From: Clostridia bacterium
GTDB taxonomy: Bacteria; Bacillota_A; Clostridia; Oscillospirales; Acutalibacteraceae
Direction: 5' to 3'
Assembly: GCA_017423885.1 (NCBI GenBank)
Contig: JAFPCJ010000114.1
Span: 1 to 7,235, forward strand
Length of the DNA: 7,235 nucleotides
Shown here: positions 1-6,041 of the stretch, piece after piece
Position numbering within the stretch: the first letter of the stretch is position 1
Layout: each line of letters starts with the position of its first letter
Position numbers and translations under genes: made by a program
The notes under the pieces: model-generated
What the model was told of the DNA's origin: nothing
The model's database searches: none
What the model saw: only the letters and a program-made list of their open reading frames with translations

Positions 1-44
1 ATAGATAAGAATAATATAGAAAATAATAATATTGATAATAATGA

Positions 45-64
45 ATGTACGTATGTATGTATGA
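45..64. repeat. Short ATGT tandem repeat in the upstream intergenic region
   Basis: Five consecutive 4-bp units read ATGT, ACGT, ATGT, ATGT, ATGA. They sit in an AT-rich stretch (1-44, many AAT/ATA triplets) that has stop codons in every frame and no gene. This is a small, imperfect microsatellite about 60 bp upstream of the -35 box of the yicC promoter. No function is evident. It could be a slippage-prone site or simply low-complexity intergenic DNA. Confidence 0.6.
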
Positions 65-91
65 GCGCGCAGGGAAAAATCAAAAAAAATT

Positions 92-112
92 GCCTTAAAA
101 GGCTTTAAAAAG
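92..112. repeat. Imperfect tandem repeat GCCTTAAAAG / GCTTTAAAAAG just upstream of the promoter
   Basis: Two adjacent near-copies of about 10-11 bp (92-101 and 102-112) end 11 bp before the -35 box. With the A-tracts at 75-79 and 82-89 they put runs of A at roughly helical spacing (97-100 and 107-111 are the other two). This is the kind of arrangement that bends DNA or acts like an UP element. The repeat is directly visible; a role as bent DNA or as an operator is inference. The first copy can also form a 4-bp stem, which is too weak to call a terminator. Confidence 0.45.
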
Positions 113-123
113 GTGAATTGTGG

Positions 124-153
124 TTGACAAACCTATACCTTATTTGGTAAAAT
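124..153 (+). promoter_or_regulatory. Sigma-A-type promoter for the yicC-remA-gmk-rpoZ-priA-def-fmt-rsmB operon
   Basis: A perfect -35 hexamer TTGACA (124-129) is followed by an 18-bp spacer and a -10 hexamer TAAAAT (148-153), one mismatch from TATAAT. Transcription would start near 160, giving a leader of about 38 nt before the proposed yicC start. The region immediately upstream is A-rich. No comparable promoter was recognised in the short gaps further down, so this one probably serves the whole gene block. Confidence 0.8.
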
Positions 154-185
154 AGTTTAGTTAATATGAATCATTATGTCTTTTT

Positions 186-191
186 GGAGGG
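186..191 (+). promoter_or_regulatory. Shine-Dalgarno of yicC, placing the start at the ACG codon 198-200
   Basis: GGAGGG lies 6 nt before ACG (198-200), which is optimal spacing, but 18 nt before the first in-frame ATG (210-212), which is too far for efficient initiation. No ATG, GTG or TTG lies in the yicC frame between this site and 210. ATA at 192-194 is in frame but directly abuts the Shine-Dalgarno. The site therefore favours ACG as the start codon. Confidence 0.75.
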
Positions 192-197
192 ATAGCT

Positions 198-1076
198 ACG
201 GTTACGAGTATGACAGGCTTCGGCCGCGCTAAACAGACCGTGTCCGATCTTGATATAACAGTTGAGATCAAATCGGTAAATCACAGGTATTTTGAATTTT
301 CTTCAAGACTGCCGAGAGCGTATCAGTTTTTGGATGAAAAGCTTAAGAGCTTTTGTCAGCAGAGAGTCTCAAGAGGTAAGGTAGAGGTCTCGGTAATGAT
401 AGAGGACCGCTCGGAAAATGCCATTGAGCTTGAAGTGAATGAGCAGTATGCCGATGCATACATAAAGGCACTTCGCGCTATCGGTGAGCGTTATGCCTTG
501 GCGGATGATATTACGGTATCATCGCTTATCGGCAACAATGAGATATTTACCGCCCGCCGTCATGAGATGGATGACGAGGTGCTCACAGCCGCTGTTATGC
601 AGGTGGCAGACGAGGCGGTGGCAAACTTTATTGCAATGCGCGCCGCGGAGGGTGAGCGTCTTGTAAAGGACGTTACCGAGAGAACGCAGACCATACTTAA
701 ATGCGTCGAGTTTATCGAATCGCGCTCTCCCGAGACCGTAAAGGAATACCGCGAGCGTATCGAGCAAAAGATCCGCGAGCTTATAGGCGATGTTCAGGTG
801 GACGAGCAGAGACTTCTTACCGAAACCGCCATCTTTGCCGATAAGATAGCAGTCGCCGAGGAAACTGTGAGACTTCGCAGTCATATCAATTCCTTGGTCG
901 GAATGCTTGAGGGAGGCGGCGCTATCGGACGTAAGCTTGATTTTACCGTTCAGGAAATGAACCGCGAGGCAAATACCATCGGCTCAAAGGCGCAGGATAT
1001 TGAGATCAACCGTACTGTTGTTAATATCAAGTCGGAGATCGAAAAGATACGCGAGCAGATACAGAATATCGAATAA
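198..1076 (+). CDS. yicC: YicC/YloC-family endoribonuclease (start proposed at ACG; first ATG is at 210)
   Basis: Member of the YicC/YloC stress-related RNase family. E. coli YicC is linked to turnover of small RNA RyhB, and B. subtilis YloC is an endoribonuclease. Counting from the ATG at 210, the hallmark MTGFGR opening is at residues 1-6, VNHRYFE at 23-29, RGKVEV at 55-60, EGERL at 147-151, an EE-x-RLRSH block at 218-225, and the highly conserved GRKLDFTVQEMNREANTIGSK at 240-260 (DUF1732 C-terminal part). The ATG start gives 288 aa. Family members usually carry about four residues before MTGFGR (M-x-x-S). Here the upstream codons ACG-GTT-ACG-AGT give (M)VTS, with the Shine-Dalgarno 6 nt before the ACG, so I choose 198 (292 aa). 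It is the first gene after the promoter, and remA follows after 15 nt. Identity is very secure. The start is an inference, and an ATG-to-ACG sequencing error would look the same. Confidence 0.93.
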   Translation, partial: TVTSMTGFGRAKQTVSDLDITVEIKSVNHRYFEFSSRLPRAYQFLDEKLKSFCQQRVSRGKVEVSVMIEDRSENAIELEVNEQYADAYIKALRAIGERYALADDITVSSLIGNNEIFTARRHEMDDEVLTAAVMQVADEAVANFIAMRAAEGERLVKDVTERTQTILKCVEFIESRSPETVKEYRERIEQKIRELIGDVQVDEQRLLTETAIFADKIAVAEETVRLRSHINSLVGMLEGGGAIGRKLDFTVQEMNREANTIGSKAQDIEINRTVVNIKSEIEKIREQIQNIE

Positions 1077-1091
1077 GGACGGGGAAAGAGA

Positions 1092-1361
1092 ATGAAGCTT
1101 GTTAATATCGGTTTCGGTAACATGGTATCTGCATCGAGAATGATAGCCATTGTAAGCCCTGAATCGGCGCCCATAAAGCGAATAATTCAGGATGCAAAGG
1201 AGCGCGGAACGCTTATTGACGCTACTCACGGACGGCGTACCCGCGCGGTCATAATAACCGACAGCGACCATATTATTCTGACCTATCTGCAGTCGGAAAC
1301 GCTTGCTAACCGTATGACCGAGGAAAGCGTTATCGATGATGAGGAGGAAGACGATGAATAA
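1092..1361 (+). CDS. remA: RemA/YlzA-family DNA-binding regulator (DUF370)
   Basis: An 89-aa homologue of B. subtilis RemA (YlzA), an oligomeric DNA-binding protein that activates matrix and osmoprotection genes there. What it controls in this organism is unknown. Nearly the whole protein matches the family: [20 protein letters not shown] at residues 4-23, SAPIKR at 25-30, [14 protein letters not shown] at 41-54 (R48, R49 and R51 are in the cluster implicated in DNA binding) and DSDHIIL at 57-63. After residue 76 the family core gives way to an acidic tail ending IDDEEEDDE. The start ATG follows a purine-rich AAGGACGGGGAAAG stretch (1075-1088) that overlaps the yicC stop. Its 3' end overlaps gmk by 8 nt. 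This gene sits between yicC and gmk in B. subtilis too, so synteny supports the call. Confidence 0.95.
   Translation: MKLVNIGFGNMVSASRMIAIVSPESAPIKRIIQDAKERGTLIDATHGRRTRAVIITDSDHIILTYLQSETLANRMTEESVIDDEEEDDE
1342..1347 (+). promoter_or_regulatory. Shine-Dalgarno of gmk, inside the remA coding region
   Basis: AGGAGG lies 6 nt before the ATG at 1354. It is formed by the Glu codons GAG-GAG-GAA of the remA acidic tail. It fixes the gmk start at 1354 rather than at the in-frame ATGs at 1336 and 1339, which lie upstream of it. Confidence 0.8.
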
Positions 1362-1959
1362 GGGAAGACTTTTTATTATCTCGGGTCCCTCCGGCTCGGG
1401 TAAGGATACGGTGCTCGGTGAAGTTCTTAAAACATATCCCGATCTTAAATTCTCAATTTCTTCCATAACCCGCCCTATGCGTGAGGGCGAAAAGGAGGGG
1501 GAGAAGTATCACTTTATCTCCCGAGAAGAATTTGAGGATATGATCAAAAATGACCGACTGCTTGAGCATAACGTTTTCGTAGGAAACTATTACGGAACTC
1601 CGCGAGAGCCTGTAGAAAAATGCATTGAAGCAGGCGAGGATATCTTTGTAGAGATAGATGTAAACGGCGCGGCACAGATACGCGAAAAGGCAAAGGATGC
1701 CTTGAGTATTTTTATAATGCCGCCTTCCATGAGCGTTTTGCGCGCCCGTCTTACAGGCAGAGGAACAGAAACGCCCGAGCTTATTGAAAAGCGTCTCGAA
1801 GCCGCCGCAAAGGAAATTGCGAGGGCTGACGAATATGATTATATAGTCATCAATGATGTACTTGAGGACGCTGTGGCAGATGTCAATGCCATAATCCGCA
1901 GTGACCGCGCTCGCGAGGAACGCAATGAGGGAATCGCACAGCGCGTACTTAACAGTTAA
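1354..1959 (+). CDS. gmk: Guanylate kinase
   Basis: Phosphorylates GMP to GDP with ATP in the cytoplasm, an essential purine salvage/synthesis step and a point of (p)ppGpp control in many Bacillota. The protein is 201 aa, typical for the family. Visible features are the P-loop GPSGSGKDT at residues 11-19 (position 18 is Asp where Gly or Ser is usual), the GMP-binding segment [11 protein letters not shown] at 36-46 (R40, R43), KYHFIS at 51-56, [15 protein letters not shown] at 69-83 (E71, Y80), EIDVNGA at 100-106 and the lid/arginine region [17 protein letters not shown] at 132-148. The ATG at 1354 was chosen because AGGAGG is 6 nt upstream and [14 protein letters not shown] matches the usual family N-terminus. 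The open frame extends up to 1336 but would add an unlikely MMRRKT. Its first 8 nt overlap the end of remA, suggesting translational coupling. Confidence 0.97.
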   Translation: MNKGRLFIISGPSGSGKDTVLGEVLKTYPDLKFSISSITRPMREGEKEGEKYHFISREEFEDMIKNDRLLEHNVFVGNYYGTPREPVEKCIEAGEDIFVEIDVNGAAQIREKAKDALSIFIMPPSMSVLRARLTGRGTETPELIEKRLEAAAKEIARADEYDYIVINDVLEDAVADVNAIIRSDRAREERNEGIAQRVLNS

Positions 1960-1990
1960 CAATTTTTTATTTTGAAAGGAAAGAAAAACT

Positions 1991-2170
1991 ATGTTAAACC
2001 CTTCTATCGGAAAGCTTATTCAGAATTATGAAAACCGTTACCGCCTTGTAATGGATATCGCAAAAATGGCTCGCGATATCTCGGGCGAGGCTGAAAAGAA
2101 TGAGGAGATACTCATTGAAAAGCCTGTAAGCATTGCAATCGATAAGCTTGCAAGCGAGAGAAACGTATAA
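1991..2170 (+). CDS. rpoZ: RNA polymerase omega subunit
   Basis: A small 59-aa protein, MLNPSIGKLI...DKLASERNV. Omega binds the beta' subunit and helps RNA polymerase assembly and stability. The family pattern is clear: PSIGKLI near the N-terminus (residues 4-10), NRYRLVMDIAKMARDIS at 16-31, where the usual 'AKRAR' appears as AKMAR, and EKPVSIAIDKLASER at 43-57, matching the K-P-V-x-x-A-l-x-E/K-[IL] end of short Gram-positive omegas. AAAGGA at 1975-1980 is the ribosome binding site, 10 nt from the ATG. The gene follows gmk after 31 nt, as in B. subtilis. The 31-nt gap has a T-run (TTTTTTATTTT) but no stem before it, so no terminator is called. Confidence 0.93.
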   Translation: MLNPSIGKLIQNYENRYRLVMDIAKMARDISGEAEKNEEILIEKPVSIAIDKLASERNV

Positions 2171-2202
2171 TTAATTTAAAATTACATTGGGGAGGGAACG
2201 GT

Positions 2203-4629
2203 ATGGAGTGTACTTTGGTGCAAATAGCGCTTGAGGGCGCCGCAGGAAGCTTTGATAAGCTTTACAGCTACCGTGTACCTTCCCATCTTGTTAGCAAGGC
2301 AAAGGCAGGCTGTAGGGTCACCGTGCCGTTCGGCAGGGGTGACACCAAACGCCAAGGCATCATTATGGGTGTTGAAACGGCTGAGCCATCGGCGCGCATC
2401 AAGGATATATATGAGGTCACCGACCAAGCTCCCGTTTTAAACCAAGAGATGCTTTCTCTTTGCGTTTGGATGAAGGAGCATACCTTTTGCACATATTTTG
2501 ACGCGGTGCACACTATGCTCCCTGCAGGACTTAATTACCGCTTTGCTGACCGTTTTTCGGTGGACGAGGAATTTGCCGCATTGCATCTGCTTCAGGAAAA
2601 CGAGCAGGAGATATATGCCTATTTAAAGGAAAATCCCGACTGTCCGCGCGAAAAGCTTGAAAGAATCTTTGAAAACTGCGAAGCGGTGCTTGAAACCCTT
2701 GAAGAAAAGCAGGCTGTAATCAGAGGAAGTCATATTGTCCGCAGAATGGGCGATAAGACGGCTAAATGGGTGCGCTCGCTTTGCGAGGCGGACGAACTGC
2801 CTGCAGGACTTACCGCAAGACAAAAGGAGATAGCACAGCTTGTAACCGAGCTTCAGAGCATCAGCGTAAAGGAACTTCAGTATTTTACGGGAGTTACGCA
2901 ATCGGTAATCGATGCGCTGATAAAAAAAGGTGTGCTTGCTTCCTTTGAAAAAGAGGAGTTCAGAACGCCTTACCGAAATACAGCGCCGCCGCAAAGAAAG
3001 CCTATAAGCTTTACCGAACAGCAGCAAAAGGCTTATGACGGATTAAAGCAGCTTTTAGACCAGTCACAGCCGCATGCTGCGTTGCTTTACGGAGTTACGG
3101 GAAGCGGCAAAACGCAGGTGTTTTTAAGCCTTGTAGATAATGCGGTGGATATGGGGCGCGGCGTCATTATAATGGTGCCCGAAATTGCCCTTACTCCGCA
3201 GATGATAGGTATTTTCAGCAGTCGCTACGGGGATAAGATAGCGGTATTTCACAGCGCTATGTCCCAAGGTCAGCGAATGGACGAGTACAAGCGCATCAGA
3301 AGCGGTAAGGCACTTATCGCGATAGGTACTCGGAGTGCGGTCTTCGCGCCATTTGAGGATCTTGCACTTATCGTTATGGATGAGGAACAGGAGCATACCT
3401 ATAAATCGGAAAAGTCTCCGCGCTTTCATGCAAGAGATATCGCAAAATTCAGGGTGAACTACCATTCGGCACTGCTTTGTATGGCTTCGGCAACACCGTC
3501 GCTCGAAAGCTACAGTGCGGCTCTGCGCGGAAAGTACAGCCTTTTTTGCATGCCCGAGCGCTATGGCTCGGCAGTTCTGCCGCAGGTAACTACGGTGGAT
3601 ATGAAAAAGGAACTGCTTTCGGGAAATTCAGGAAGCATCAGCGGCGAGCTTTTCTCGGCTGTTGACGGTGTACTGAAAAATGGGAAGCAGGCAATAATAT
3701 TGCTTAACCGCCGAGGCAGAAACACCTATATTACCTGCCCGAGCTGTGGGTACGTGGCTTCCTGCCCCAATTGCAGTGTGTCGCTTACCTACCATTCGGC
3801 AAATCACAGACTTATGTGTCATTATTGCGGCTATTCCGAAGCTGAATCAAAGGTTTGCCCGCAATGCAATAATGAAAATATACGCTTTTTGGGCGTGGGC
3901 ACCCAAAAGGTAGAGGAAGAGCTGAAAGCACTTTTCCCCGAGGCTCGTATCGTTCGCATGGATGCTGACAGCACTATGACGCGTGAATCCTATTCCAAAA
4001 ATCTTACCGCCTTTGCAAACGGCGAGTACGATATCATGCTCGGAACCCAGATGGTAGCAAAGGGACTTGATTTCCCGAATGTTACTCTGGTCGGAGTAAT
4101 AGGTGCCGATCAGGCGGCGTACAGCGAGGACTACCGAAGCTTCGAAAAAAGCTTTTCCTTGCTGACGCAGGTTATAGGCAGAGCGGGACGCGGCACAAGC
4201 GAGGGCATAGCGGTAATACAAACGCTTGACCCTGCAAGCAATATTATTTCGCTTGCCTGCCGTCAGGACTATGAAGCTTTTTACGAGGAAGAGATAAAAA
4301 GCCGTAAGGTCATGATATTTCCGCCATATTGCGATATCTGCGTGATATGGTCGCAATCGACTAACCGTTCACTTGCAGAGGCTACAGTCCGTGAGGTGTT
4401 TGACCGCCTGCGCGAGGGTACAAAGGGCGAGTTTTGCGATGTGCGGCTTATGATACTCGGTCCTGCCGCGGCGGCTATGCCCAAGGTCAATAACCGCTAC
4501 AGATACCGCCTTACTATTAAATGCAAAAATGACCGCCGTTTCAGAGAATTGCTTCGCAAGGCTATTGATATACGGCTTAAAAAGGACGCTTCGGTCACGG
4601 TAGATATCAACCCTGAAAGCGTAATTTAA
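2203..4629 (+). CDS. priA: Primosomal protein N' (replication restart helicase PriA)
   Basis: An 808-aa superfamily 2 DNA helicase that recognises stalled or repaired forks and reloads the replicative helicase. Domains in order: N-terminal 3'-DNA-end-binding domain (about 1-105, with GSFDKLYSYRVP at 15-26 and the GCRVTVPFGRG strand at 36-46); a linker/winged-helix region (about 115-250); and the helicase core. The core shows Walker A GVTGSGKT at 297-304, VPEIALTPQM at 325-334, GTRSAVFAPF at 375-384, motif II DEEQ at 393-396, RFHARD at 407-412 and ASATPSLES at 428-436. Eight zinc-binding cysteines follow in four CxxC pairs (512/515, 521/524, 539/542, 552/555), then GTQMVAKGLDFPNV at 614-627 and TQVIGRAGRG at 655-664. 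The C-terminal domain ends DINPESVI, like other PriA proteins. GGAGGG lies 6 nt before the ATG. In B. subtilis coaBC lies just before this gene; here rpoZ is only 32 nt upstream. Confidence 0.97.
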   Translation: MECTLVQIALEGAAGSFDKLYSYRVPSHLVSKAKAGCRVTVPFGRGDTKRQGIIMGVETAEPSARIKDIYEVTDQAPVLNQEMLSLCVWMKEHTFCTYFDAVHTMLPAGLNYRFADRFSVDEEFAALHLLQENEQEIYAYLKENPDCPREKLERIFENCEAVLETLEEKQAVIRGSHIVRRMGDKTAKWVRSLCEADELPAGLTARQKEIAQLVTELQSISVKELQYFTGVTQSVIDALIKKGVLASFEKEEFRTPYRNTAPPQRKPISFTEQQQKAYDGLKQLLDQSQPHAALLYGVTGSGKTQVFLSLVDNAVDMGRGVIIMVPEIALTPQMIGIFSSRYGDKIAVFHSAMSQGQRMDEYKRIRSGKALIAIGTRSAVFAPFEDLALIVMDEEQEHTYKSEKSPRFHARDIAKFRVNYHSALLCMASATPSLESYSAALRGKYSLFCMPERYGSAVLPQVTTVDMKKELLSGNSGSISGELFSAVDGVLKNGKQAIILLNRRGRNTYITCPSCGYVASCPNCSVSLTYHSANHRLMCHYCGYSEAESKVCPQCNNENIRFLGVGTQKVEEELKALFPEARIVRMDADSTMTRESYSKNLTAFANGEYDIMLGTQMVAKGLDFPNVTLVGVIGADQAAYSEDYRSFEKSFSLLTQVIGRAGRGTSEGIAVIQTLDPASNIISLACRQDYEAFYEEEIKSRKVMIFPPYCDICVIWSQSTNRSLAEATVREVFDRLREGTKGEFCDVRLMILGPAAAAMPKVNNRYRYRLTIKCKNDRRFRELLRKAIDIRLKKDASVTVDINPESVI

Positions 4630-4643
4630 AGGAGATTACCATT

Positions 4644-5114
4644 ATGGCAAAACGCAATATTGTAAAAATGGGTGACGATGTACTTCGCAAGGTATGCCGT
4701 ACACAGCTTGATTTTGATTCAAAGCTTCATCAGATACTTGATGACATGGCGGAGACCATGTATGAAGCCGAGGGAGTAGGTCTTGCCGCTCCGCAGGTGG
4801 GTCTGCTTCGCCGTTACTGTATAATAGATGTCGGTGAGGGTCTGTTAGAGCTTATCAATCCTGTTATCATTGAAAAAAGCGGAGAGCAAACGGGGGATGA
4901 GGGCTGTCTTTCCATTCCTAACCGCTTTGAGACCGTTACAAGACCGATGAAGGTCAAGGTGCGCGCGCAGGACCGCAACGGTAATACTGCCGTTTACGAG
5001 GGCGAGGGATTGCTTGCGCGTGCTATGTGCCATGAGATAGACCATCTTGACGGTGTTCTTTATATAGACCACGTCAAAAAGGGAATGAACGGACTTAAAA
5101 AGGAGCACAGATAA
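4644..5114 (+). CDS. def: Peptide deformylase
   Basis: Removes the formyl group from the N-terminal formyl-methionine of new proteins; a metal enzyme (usually Fe2+) acting at the ribosome exit. All three catalytic motifs are intact: GVGLAAPQVG at residues 44-53, EGCLS at 86-90 (metal ligand C88) and HEIDH at 130-134 (two His ligands and catalytic Glu131). The 156-aa length without the insertions of the longer type 2 enzymes suggests a type 1-like form. GGAG at 4631-4634, 9 nt before the ATG, is the ribosome binding site. It follows priA by 14 nt and its TAA shares one base with the fmt ATG. It is the functional partner of fmt: one adds the formyl group, the other removes it. Confidence 0.97.
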   Translation: MAKRNIVKMGDDVLRKVCRTQLDFDSKLHQILDDMAETMYEAEGVGLAAPQVGLLRRYCIIDVGEGLLELINPVIIEKSGEQTGDEGCLSIPNRFETVTRPMKVKVRAQDRNGNTAVYEGEGLLARAMCHEIDHLDGVLYIDHVKKGMNGLKKEHR

Positions 5115-6040
5115 TGCGGATGGTTTTTATGGGTACGCCCGATTATTCGGTGGCTACCCTTGAAGAATTGCATAGGGCAGGGCATGAGATAGTCGGAGTT
5201 TTTGCACAGCCCGATAAGCCTGTAGGCAGAAAAAGAATTATGACGGCTCCGCCCGTAAAGGAATGCGCCGAAAAATTAGGAATAAAGGTGTATCAGCCTG
5301 CCACACTCCGTGACGGCGAGGCGCTTGAAATACTCAAAGCACTTGCCCCCGAAATAATAGTTGTGGTAGCCTACGGTAAAATACTTCCGAAGGAGATACT
5401 TAAACTGCCGAAATACGGCTGTGTAAACGGTCATGCATCCCTGCTTCCTGCATATCGCGGCGCTTCTCCGATACAGTGGTGCATCGTTTGCGGTGAAAAG
5501 CAGACCGGTGTTACCGTAATGCAGATGGACGAGGGCATGGACACAGGTGATATTATAAGTCAGGCAGTTGTTGATATAGGCGAGCAAGAGACCGCCGAAC
5601 AGCTTTTTGACCGTCTTTCCACAGTTTCTGCAAAATTAATGGCAGAAACCTTGGTTTCTATAGAAAACGGAACCGCCACAAGGCAGAAACAGCCCGATAA
5701 CGGTGTCAGCTACGCTCCCATCCTTAAAAAAGAGATGGCAGAGCTTGATTTTAATAAGAATGCTACCGAGCTTTATAATGCCGTAAGAGGCTATTATTCA
5801 TGGCCCTGCGCTTACTTTTTCCTTGAGGGAAAGCGAGTTAAGGTCATAAAGTCGGCGGTTGCCGCTGAAAGCCACGCGACTGCAGGAACGGTTGTCCGCT
5901 CGGATGAAAAGCTTATTATTGCCTGCGGCGAGGGTACTGCGCTCGAGCTTTGCGAGATACAGCCCGAGGGTAGCCGACAGATGACGGCAACAGAATGGCT
6001 TCGCGGCAAGAAAATTGCCGTCGGAACGGTGATAGGCTGA
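5114..6040 (+). CDS. fmt: Methionyl-tRNA formyltransferase
   Basis: Transfers a formyl group from 10-formyl-tetrahydrofolate to Met-tRNA(fMet), making the initiator tRNA. At 308 aa it has the usual length. The N-terminal formyltransferase fold (about 1-190) begins RMVFMGTPDYSV at 2-13. The folate/catalytic loop VNGHASLLPAYRGASPIQ at 104-121 carries N105 and H107, and MDEGMDTGDI at 138-147 carries D143; these form the Asn-His-Asp catalytic set. The C-terminal domain (about 205-308) starts ILKKEMAELDF at 203-213 and includes YNAVRGYYSWPCA at 221-233, which fits the tRNA-binding domain of the family. The ribosome binding site AAAGGAG (5099-5105) is encoded by the last codons of def, 8 nt before the start, and the ATG overlaps the def stop (TAATG). 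It ends in TGA, the only gene here that does, with rsmB starting 1 nt later. Confidence 0.97.
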   Translation: MRMVFMGTPDYSVATLEELHRAGHEIVGVFAQPDKPVGRKRIMTAPPVKECAEKLGIKVYQPATLRDGEALEILKALAPEIIVVVAYGKILPKEILKLPKYGCVNGHASLLPAYRGASPIQWCIVCGEKQTGVTVMQMDEGMDTGDIISQAVVDIGEQETAEQLFDRLSTVSAKLMAETLVSIENGTATRQKQPDNGVSYAPILKKEMAELDFNKNATELYNAVRGYYSWPCAYFFLEGKRVKVIKSAVAAESHATAGTVVRSDEKLIIACGEGTALELCEIQPEGSRQMTATEWLRGKKIAVGTVIG

Positions 6041-6041
6041 T

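Noticed and set aside
92..103. Possible terminator hairpin (GCCT-TAAA-AGGC), with a T-run if read on the minus strand
   Set aside because: The stem is only 4 bp. On the + strand no real T-run follows. On the minus strand it would end only transcripts antisense to yicC, for which there is no gene. Better explained as part of the tandem repeat and A-tracts.
166..232. Short leader ORFs: ATG at 166 (9 codons, stop at 193-195, just before the ACG) and ATG at 176 (18 codons, stop at 230-232)
   Set aside because: Neither has a ribosome binding site, and the first would begin only about 6 nt after the predicted transcription start. The peptides show no attenuation-like codon runs. Probably chance.
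1336..1353. Upstream in-frame ATGs for gmk (1336, 1339)
   Set aside because: They lie before the AGGAGG and add MMRRKT, which is not part of the family N-terminus. The ATG at 1354 has ideal spacing.
1453..1962. Long antisense open frame over gmk (169 codons); similar ones at 984-1466, 2623-3027, 3847-4356 and elsewhere on the minus strand
   Set aside because: All lie opposite strongly supported genes. Their translations are Cys/Tyr/Leu-rich with no recognisable domain, as expected from the reverse of Glu/Lys/Arg-rich coding sequence.
1960..1990. T-run between gmk and rpoZ as a possible terminator
   Set aside because: There is no GC-rich stem ahead of the T-run, and the gap carries the rpoZ ribosome binding site, so the operon reads through.
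3554..3571. Perfect 6-bp inverted repeat (CCGAGC / GCTCGG, 6-nt loop) inside priA
   Set aside because: No T-run follows and it lies in the middle of a conserved coding region. A short hairpin like this is expected by chance in a 7-kb window.
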